In this document: in pieces, positions 56,730 to 64,000 of the stretch
Numbering within the stretch: the stretch's first letter is position 1
Layout: each line of letters opens with the position of its first letter
From: Moniliophthora roreri
Taxonomy: Eukaryota > Basidiomycota > Agaricomycetes > Agaricales > Marasmiaceae
NCBI GenBank assembly: GCA_001466705.2
Contig: LATX02000100.1
Span: forward strand, 124,001 to 188,000
DNA: 64,000 nucleotides
Reading direction: 5' to 3'
Notes under the pieces: model-generated
Databases searched by the model: none
What the model was told of the DNA's origin: nothing
Seen by the model: the letters and a program-made list of their open reading frames with translations, nothing else
Position numbers and translations under genes: made by a program

Positions 56730-57369
56730 TAATACCACTTGAATGTGCTATGCAAAGAGCTGATCTGTTGATCAGATCCTGCTCTACTATTGTCTATATG
56801 TGTGTGTGGTGATGTGCAGAGTGTGGTTCAGTGTGATCAGAGTTACTGCACTTAGACTCTATTTGATGTTTGTGATCTGAATAAGCGTGTGTTCGTTTAT
56901 CAATGTAGAGACTATGAGGATATATTTGTTTAATAAATTGTTTTTATTTGTGTGTTTTCTGGTTTCTACTCTCTCAATCAAGCCTAAATACAACAGCTAA
57001 TTGCACTGAGGTGATGGTAAGACTACCTTGAAGTGATAACCCAAGTAATCAAAGACTACAGCACCCCTTGTACTGGATACAACCCTCTTGGTTGTGATCT
57101 GTAACACACTTAAGCTGGAAAACTTCTACTCTGGTAGCCTGAGCCCTCTCTAAGTTGCATCTACTCAATTTAGAACACACTTAAGCAGGAAAACTTCTAC
57201 TCTCATAGCCTGAGCCCTCTCTAAGCTGTGTCGACACTAGCAAAACACTAGCTGCCTCCAGAAAGCTACCAAAACTTTCTGATACAAAGTCTTCTCTTGA
57301 CTTGAAAATGACTATCTGCTAAAGCACAGAACAAATATCTGGCTTTGCTGTCACTATCAAGTTTGGTAT
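56730..57369. mobile_element. LTR copy A, cut by a single-N gap
   Basis: It starts TAATACCACTTGAATGTGCT and runs through GTGATCAGAGTTACTGCACTTAGA to TCAAGTTTGGTAT, where the N at 57370 interrupts. It is collinear with LTR C (59069-60784) from its first base. The right part is missing. Confidence 0.75.
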
Positions 57370-57370
57370 N
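57370..57370. other. Assembly gap (single N)
   Basis: One N that truncates LTR copy A. It is the left edge of a 1086-bp contig. Confidence 0.95.
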
Positions 57371-58456
57371 GAGTGTTGCCAAGCTTCCAAAGCCTTTACA
57401 ATTGCTAATAGTTTGCAATTGTAAATTTCGTAATTGCATTCCATCAAGTTGAAAGTGTGTGATAGGTATCTGCAAGGATGGTACTCTTCATCATTGCCCT
57501 TTTGTCATAATACCACTCCTGTGGCCCACTTCAAAGCATCAGCTTCAATAATGAAGGGTTTCTGGTCATCAGGCATTTTCAGGTTCAGTAATACCACTTG
57601 AATGTGCTACACAAAGAGCTGATCTGTTGATCAGATCCTGCTCTACTATTGTCTATGTGTGTGTGGTAATATGCAGAGTGTGGTTTGGCATGATCAGAGT
57701 TACCGCACTTAGACTCTATTTGATGTTTTGTGATCTGAATAAGCATGTATTTGTTTATCAACATAGAGACTATGAGGATATATTTGTGTAATAAATCATT
57801 TTTGTTGTGTGTTTTCTAGTTTCTACTCTCTCAATCAAGCCTAAATATAACAGCTAATTGCACTGAGATGATGGTAAGACTACCTTGAAGTGATAACCCA
57901 AGTAATCAAAGACTACAGTACCCCTTGTACTGGATACAACCCTCTTGGTTGTGATCTGTAATGCACTTAAGCCAGAAAACTTCTACTCTGGTAGCCTGAG
58001 CCCTCTCTAAGTTGCGTCTACTCAATTTAGAACACACTTAAGCAGGAAAACTTCTACTCTTGTAGCCTGTGCCCTTTCTAAGCTGCATTGACACTAGCAA
58101 AAAACTAGCTGCCTTCAGAAAGCCACTAAAACTTTCTGATACAAAGTCTTCTCTTGACTTGAAAATGACTATCTGCTAAAGTGCAGAACAAATATCTGGC
58201 TTTGCCATCACTATCAAGTTTGGTATATAGTCTTATATCTCAACTAGGTCTACTCTGAGTCCCTAGAGCCTGATGTGAGGAGGAAAATCTGATTGAATGT
58301 GATTTCTCTACACAAACAATAGCCATATACAAATATTGCATAGTGGTGGGACAGATTCCTCTTGCTCCCACCTACAAAATGGCTGTCCTTATATACTGCT
58401 GGAAACAAATATCTACAATAAAATAATAATAATAGGTATATATCATACTGGTCACA
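57371..58456. repeat. Short contig: gypsy RNase H fragment plus LTR copy B, near-duplicate of 58851-59939
   Basis: Bounded by Ns at 57370 and 58457. It is collinear with 58851-59939 (offset 1480) with a few substitutions and small indels in a GT microsatellite. LTR B starts at 57589 with TAATACC. The difference from an exact match suggests a second allele or repeat copy placed in the scaffold. Confidence 0.8.
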
Positions 58457-58457
58457 N
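58457..58457. other. Assembly gap (single N)
   Basis: One N that truncates LTR copy B. It is the right edge of the 1086-bp contig. Confidence 0.95.
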
Positions 58458-58617
58458 TAATCTAATTTTTATAAAATTTGAACAAAAAAAGTATAAAAGC
58501 AAAGCATATAATTTTAAGACTGTCTTTTTCATATCAAATCTATCTGTACTATATAAACATTTTCAGTTGACTAAATTCTTTGAGAAACTATCTCAAAAGA
58601 ACCCTTTGTCCATAGTG

Positions 58618-59068
58618 TAAAAACACAACATTTTTGTTGTTGTTGTCTTCTTTGTCCACTAGATCAGGTCTCCTGGATAAGGCATCTGATTGAACCATCT
58701 TTGAACCTGGTGTATGAACTAATTCGAGTTCAAATTGGGAAAGGAACAGACTCTATTGTGCCTGTCATTGATTTGATTTCTGGGCTATTCAGAAGTAAGT
58801 CAGGTTCTTGTGACCAGAGAGGACTGTCACTTGGTAAGGTCCTCCAGTCAGAGTGTTGCCAAGCTTCCAAAGCCTTTACAATTGCTAATAGTTTGCAATT
58901 GTAAATTTCGTAATTGCATTCCATCAAGTTGAAAGTGTGTGATAGGTATCTGCAAGGATGGTACTCTTCATCATTGCCCTTTTGTCATAATACCACTCCT
59001 GTGGCCCACTTCAAAGCATCAGCTTCAATAATGAAGGGTTTCTGGTCATCAGGCATTTTCAGGTTCAG
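58618..59068 (-). pseudogene. Ty3/gypsy RNase H (element 3), interrupted by LTR C
   Basis: The minus-strand reading gives LNLKMPDDQKPFIIEADALK (first acidic residue in EADA), EEYHPCRYLSHTFN, NYEIYNCKLLAIVKALEAWQ, and after a frame change TPGSKMVQSDALSRRPDLVD, the end of the domain. It belongs to a different gypsy family from element 2 (IEADA versus AVDTS). Frameshift and stops show decay. Upstream, the frame resumes beyond the LTR at 60785 (SLKD, stop, FLNE), so LTR C was inserted into this gene. Confidence 0.8.
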
Positions 59069-60784
59069 TAATACCACTTGAATGTGCTACACAAAGAGCT
59101 GATCTGTTGATCAGATCCTGCTCTACTATTGTCTATGTGTGTGTGTGTGGTAATGTGCAGAGTGTGGTTTAGTGTGATCAGAGTTACTGCACTTAGACTC
59201 TATTTGATGTTTTGTGATCTGAATAAGCATGTATTTGTTTATCACCATAGAGACTACAAGGATATATTTGTTTAATAAATAGTTTTTATTGTGTGTTTTC
59301 TGGTTTCTACTCTCTCAATCAAGCCTAAATACAACAGCTAATTGCACTGAGATGATGGTAAGACTACCCTGAAGTGATAACCCAAGTAATCAAAGACTAC
59401 AGTACCCCTTGTACTGGATACAACCCTCTTGGTTGTGATCTGTAATGCACTTAAGCTGGAAAAATTCTACTCTGGTAGCCTGAGCCCTCTCTAAGTTGTG
59501 TCTACTCAATTTAGAACACACTTAAGCAGGAAAACTTCTACTCTCATAGCCTGAGCCCTCTCTAAGCTGTGTCGACACTAGCAAAACACTAGCTGCCTCC
59601 AGAAAGCTACCAAAACTTTCTGATACAAAGTCTTCTCTTGACTTGAAAATGACTATCTGCTAAAGCGCAGAACAAATATCTGGCTTTGCTGTCACTATCA
59701 AGTTTGGTATATAGTCTTATATCTCAACTAGGTCTACTCTGAGTCCCTAGAGCCTGACATGAGGAGGAAAATCTAATCGAATGTGATTTCTCTACACAAA
59801 CAATAGCCACATACAAATATCACATAGTGGTGGGGCAGATTCCTCTTGCTCCCACCTACAAAATGGCTGTCCTTATATACTGCTGGAAACAAATATTTAC
59901 AATAAAATTATAATAATAGGTATATATTGTACTGGTCACAGGAAAAATCACAAAATGAATGTATATGGGTTCAGTCCCTTGTCACAATAGTAATCCCATA
60001 CCATATATAGGTATGCAGGTCACCAATAATTACAATCTTGGGTATCAGAAGCACAACTCGAGCTAGGCCCTCTGTGCAGTATATGGGTATCTAGGTTTGG
60101 AATCTGTTGCTCCTGCATAGGAGTTCTTTATCCTATTTTTCAATAGTCGGAAATACTCTCAACTTCCATAGGAGTCATCAAGTATTTCCTTGTTCCGTCT
60201 GTTCTATCTGACTGACTCATGCTTATCTCTCATATGTCTTTTCTTGTCTATTGATCCTATCTGATTTCCCTCTTATTGCTTTCTCCTATCTTTGGAGGAT
60301 CATTGCATCACCATCTTGGAATGCAGAGTGATCATATACTGGAGCTAATACTCCATCGTAGATCTGATTTTGGATATTGTCATATCTTTCTCTTGGTATA
60401 TCGTAGGTATCATCCTGAGCTTGAAGGAGCTTTTTGAGAGTAAATGAAAGTTGTTTAAAAGTAAAATATTCTCTTGATATACCATATATATGTTCAACTA
60501 CCAATGTGTCTCTCTTGAACACACTGTATAGAGGACCCTACAGGTTTCAGAAGGCTCAAGGCACAATTTGGAGAGTCTATAAGTGACTTGGTACCCATGT
60601 GGGGCACACCATAAGTTCTATTAACTTATAGCTTCATGCTATCAAGCGTATATAGGTTTTGACTGACTACTTGGGCTCATATTAGTCCTTCTGTTTCCAT
60701 TTTTCTTATCATTTCAACTGTTAAATACATCCAAATGACACTCATATGTGTAGAATTTGAAAGGTTTATAAAATTGGTGTATTA
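59069..60784. mobile_element. Solo LTR copy C (~1716 bp) with 4-bp target duplication
   Basis: It begins TAATACC and ends GTATTA, inverted hexamers TAATAC/GTATTA. It is flanked by TCAG on both sides (59065-59068 and 60785-60788). Removing it and one TCAG joins ...CTGAATGAA with CTGAACCTGAAAATG on the minus strand into one gypsy reading frame. It contains CCCACCTACAAAATGGCTG, a TTATATA box and CCCTACAGGTTTC, shared with other LTRs here. No internal coding region is present, so it is a solo LTR. Confidence 0.75.
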
Positions 60785-61165
60785 TCAGTTCATTCAGGAA
60801 TCAGTCCTTTAGAGATCAGTGTTAGGACTATGCAAAGAAGGCAAGGATGAGTACAGCTGAACAGCTAGGAGAGTACCATACAAGGATCACCATATGAAGG
60901 AGGTGGGTTCGCTGAGGCTATCAGCAACAGCACTACTGAATTATGGAGCTCAGCTGAGATGAAGGGTCTCTGCACGAGCAAGATGGAGAGCAAAGTAGAG
61001 GAGAGGAGAGAAGAGCGTAGAACAACGTTAATTTTCCACTTGGGGTGTACTAGTAGAATACAGCGGTTTATATACTAATGGGAGAAGCATAAGTGGAGAA
61101 CATGTGTAGCCCATGAGGACAGTGACCAAGATGTTGCTACAAGAAAAATGTGCTATAAGATGTAC
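60785..61165. other. Remnant between two LTRs
   Basis: The first ~45 bp continue the gypsy element 3 frame on the minus strand. The rest has GAGGAGAGGAGAGAAGAGCG purine runs and a GGTTTATATAC box, possibly a piece of another LTR. No gene recognised. Confidence 0.4.
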
Positions 61166-62015
61166 AGTGTACTGGTCACAGGAAAAATCACAAAATGAAC
61201 ATATATGGGTTCAGTCCCTTGTCACAATAGTAATCCCATACCATATATAGGTATGTGGGTCACCAATAAATACAATCTTGAGTATTGGAAGCACAACTTG
61301 AGCTAGGCCATCCATGCAGTATATGGGTATCTGGGTTCAGAATCCATTGCTACTGCATAGGAGTTCCTTATCCTGTTTTTCAATGGTTGGAAATACTCTC
61401 AACTTCCATAGGAGTCATTGAGTATTTCCTTGTTCCATCTGTCCTATCTGACTGACTCATTCTTATCTCTCATGTTTCTTGCTTCATCTATCCTTCCTAT
61501 CTGATTTCCATCTTATCACTTTCCTCCTATCTTTGGAGGATCATTGCATCACCATCTCAGAATGCAGAGTGATCATATACTTGAGCTAATACTCCATTGT
61601 ATATCTGATTTGGATATCATTGTATCTTTTCTCTTGGTATTATCCTGAGCTTGAAGAAGCTCTCTGAGAGTAAATGAAGGTTGTTTAAACATAAAATATC
61701 CCCTTAATACACCATATATATGTTCAACTACCAATGTGTCTCTTTTGAACACACTGTATAGAGGTCCCTACAGGTTTTGGGAGGCTCAAGGCATAGTTTT
61801 GAGAGTCTATAAGTGACTTGGTACCCATGTGGGGTGTACTGTAAGTTCCATTAACTTATAGCTTCATGCCATCAAGCATATATAGGTTTTGACTGACTAC
61901 TTGAGCTCATATCAGTCCTTCTATTTCCATGTTTCTTATCATTTCAACTGTTTAAATATGTCCAAACAACACTTATATGTATAGAATTTGAAAGGTTTAT
62001 AAAATTGGTGTATTA
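61166..62015. mobile_element. Truncated LTR copy D (right half)
   Basis: Starting TGTACTGGTCACAGG and ending TTGGTGTATTA, it is collinear with 59930-60784 of LTR C with scattered differences. The left ~860 bp are absent. The right terminus GTATTA is intact. Confidence 0.75.
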
Positions 62016-64000
62016 CCATAGTGAACACCAACATGGCTACATAGAAACCCTACTTCATTTCAGGCAAGTTTTGAACCTCTCTTGACCTGAATAAAACACT
62101 GACCACCATTCTTAACAGACACTGAACTACAGACATGGACAGGGCAGAGCTGTGGCAGAATTGGGGCAGAGGCATTGGGACAGTCAGAGCAGAGGGTTTT
62201 GGGGCAGATAGGGCAAAGGGTTAGTTTATGGTGACAGGAGGACTTTACATAGGTTACAAGTTCATGTATTCAGGGTATGTCATTGGAATACATTGGACTT
62301 CCTTACATCTATTCAATAGTATCTGATGAGAAGTCAGTATCAGACCTGCTCAAACCTACCCTACATAAAAACATCAGATATCATCGGATACCATTGGTTA
62401 GTGTCAGAAAAGGCAGTGACTTACTGATGATATCCATTGGTATCTGATGGAGTTTGAGGGGCCACAACAATTTCAGGGGATTTTACTCTGGCATTCTAAC
62501 ACATTTTTTATTGAAAATGGCCAGATGAATACAGTAGTAATGATGATAGGGCTGGATGACATGCCCATATATATGATGGTGATGGTTATGGCTCTATGGC
62601 TATCATATCCCACAGCCAATACAGCCACATATACAGAAGAGCTCTGATTGGTGGAAAGCAAAGAAAGTGGAGAGACAAGCTGGACCAAATGAAGTGTGTA
62701 GACCACTTTGAAGCTTTGAGAGTCAGCTGATTGGAGTTTCCAGAACCTGCTTGCACCTTGTCAGGCACTTCTGAGGTCACCAAATGAACCTTAATCACCC
62801 TTTTTGACTCAGAAGCACATTATTAGCAACTCATTTGCTCACAACAGGGCAAAAGGGATTCTCACAATTACCACTGGCTGCCAAGGCATTGTATATAGTG
62901 TGTTCCTACTCACTGGTGCTGAAAATTTGCATATTGAAGAAGAGGTGAAGGTTGATGACTGTATGTATGCTGTAAACCAGTAGACACATCTGTCTCTGTC
63001 TCTGACAGGCATCCTGTAAGCAATCTATACAGTACAGTGACAGACATACCATATCCATTTTTGTATGGTCATATCCATATATGGATACAGTGAACAGCCC
63101 TAGATGATGACAAGCTCTCAGTGAGTACAGTTTCAATGCACAGATCAATTGAAGCTAAGTGCTCTTGCAAAATGGTCCAAATTACACCATTGATAGGTAT
63201 ATAAAGAAGTGTGAAGACAGAAAGGCTGAAAATAAGTGTTTGAAAGCTATAGCTTCAAATCTCAACTGATTCAGATCATTGCATCAAAAAGTGAGGCTGT
63301 GTTATTGAAGTAGTGTAGCATAATGCATGTACAAGTTGGACATTATTCATACAAGCCATTGTGCAGCTCAGGTTGACTCAGAGACACATTGAGGAAAGCA
63401 ATTTAACCAGTCATTGGTAGTCAAGACTTGCTCCTGCCCAGCCAAAAATACTTGTAATTTGCTGTAACCAGAGCAATGCAAGGATGAGCTAGGAAAATCC
63501 CAACATTTGTCACTTGTGTAGACTGAACTACATTGACACCTAGTATCTGCTTGCACTAAATTCAAGACCTTCTGATGTTGTGGTTTGAGGAAGACACTGG
63601 ATAGCTCATACATAACAGTGGCAATGAAGGACAGTGAAGAGAACTTGATTGGATGTAGACAGGCACTAGCAGTATTGGCATCACACAAGTGATTTGAGTT
63701 GAGATTCACACCATGTAATTTCAAGAAGAACGATTCCATTAGATGCAGAGGCAAGTGAGCAGATGGATGTTGATGGTGATTAATGGTGGTCAAAATTGGC
63801 ACTTGAACGTTGTGCATCATCGGTGCTTGAATGTGAGAAAGTGATGATGCTGACATCACCATCAGGCACAGCACCATCAAACGTTCTTCACCACCACCGA
63901 TGAAAAGGAGTACAGAGAGTCCTCAATAGATACATAGGTTGAATCAACTTGTATTAACATGTCATTGAATAACCACTGAACTATAGGAGTGTACTGGATA
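62016..64000. other. CpG-poor, transposon-like DNA, unassigned
   Basis: It contains an imperfect inverted repeat (62382-62397 with 62434-62449, 14 of 16), and CpG-poor frames such as 62640-62760 (+) reading KLDQMKCVDHFEAL and LEFPEPACTLSGTSEVTK. A 170-aa open frame lies at 63880-63368 (-). None of these matches a family I can name. CpG content rises again in the last ~250 bp. Confidence 0.35.

Noticed and set aside
63368..63880. 170-aa open frame on -
   Set aside because: Lies in CpG-poor DNA where long frames arise easily; His/Leu/Ser-rich composition with no family motif. Kept only as part of the unassigned region.

Overview
The window looks like nuclear DNA of a mushroom-forming basidiomycete (Agaricomycetes). 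The evidence is a complete class I hydrophobin gene with two ~55-60 bp introns, three microsomal cytochrome P450 genes each split by eleven ~50-68 bp introns, an intron-containing tRNA-Gly(GCC), a tyrosine-recombinase (Crypton-like) relic of a type I recognise from agarics, and abundant Ty3/gypsy elements. Species cannot be told from the sequence.

Layout. 1-3.6 kb: short dispersed repeats, including a tRNA-Gly-headed repeat. 4.07-5.27 kb: a small element with 12-bp terminal inverted repeats. 5.8-8.0 kb: P450 gene 1 (+). 9.3-13.9 kb: CpG-poor DNA with a decayed Ty3/gypsy element (+). 14.8-17.0 kb: P450 gene 2 (+). 17.0-20.7 kb: two copies of an unidentified gene-like repeat preceded by a conserved palindrome, more tRNA-headed repeat, and a further short repeat. 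21.0-21.5 kb: hydrophobin (-). 22.6 kb: a 127-bp foldback hairpin. 24.5-28.8 kb: a decayed tyrosine recombinase and, just downstream on the same strand, a decayed XPG/GEN1-like nuclease. 28.9-39.3 kb: a large Ty3/gypsy element (-) reading gag to integrase, with a solo LTR nested in pol. 39.4-45.7 kb: its 5' LTR plus direct and inverted LTR copies. 46-47 kb: unidentified sequence. 47.5-51.7 kb: P450 gene 3 (-), its 3' part present twice. 52-56.7 kb: a third copy of the palindrome unit and a predicted single-pass membrane protein (-). 56.7-62 kb: more LTRs and a gypsy RNase H relic. 62-64 kb: unresolved repeat-like DNA.

Three points govern how the window should be read. (i) Six single-N gaps occur (32195, 36866, 41716, 49315, 57370, 58457). 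At three of them the sequence before and after the N is an exact duplicate (881, 1452 and 1860 bp), so these are most simply unmerged contig ends. The true locus would be shorter, and there are three P450 genes, not four. (ii) The sequence alternates between CpG-containing gene islands and strikingly CpG-poor transposon islands, in which CpG-to-TpG/CpA changes have produced many of the stops and catalytic-site losses. (iii) The three P450 genes are all intact, with twelve exons of identical length, a 19-nt microexon and a conserved GC-AG intron, so they are recent, functional-looking paralogues that share upstream sequence.

The genes do not form an obvious pathway. The P450 trio may represent an expanded oxidation function (xenobiotic or secondary metabolism) dispersed among transposons, and the hydrophobin is a separate surface-protein gene. 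No CRISPR, rRNA or prokaryotic-type operon is present.
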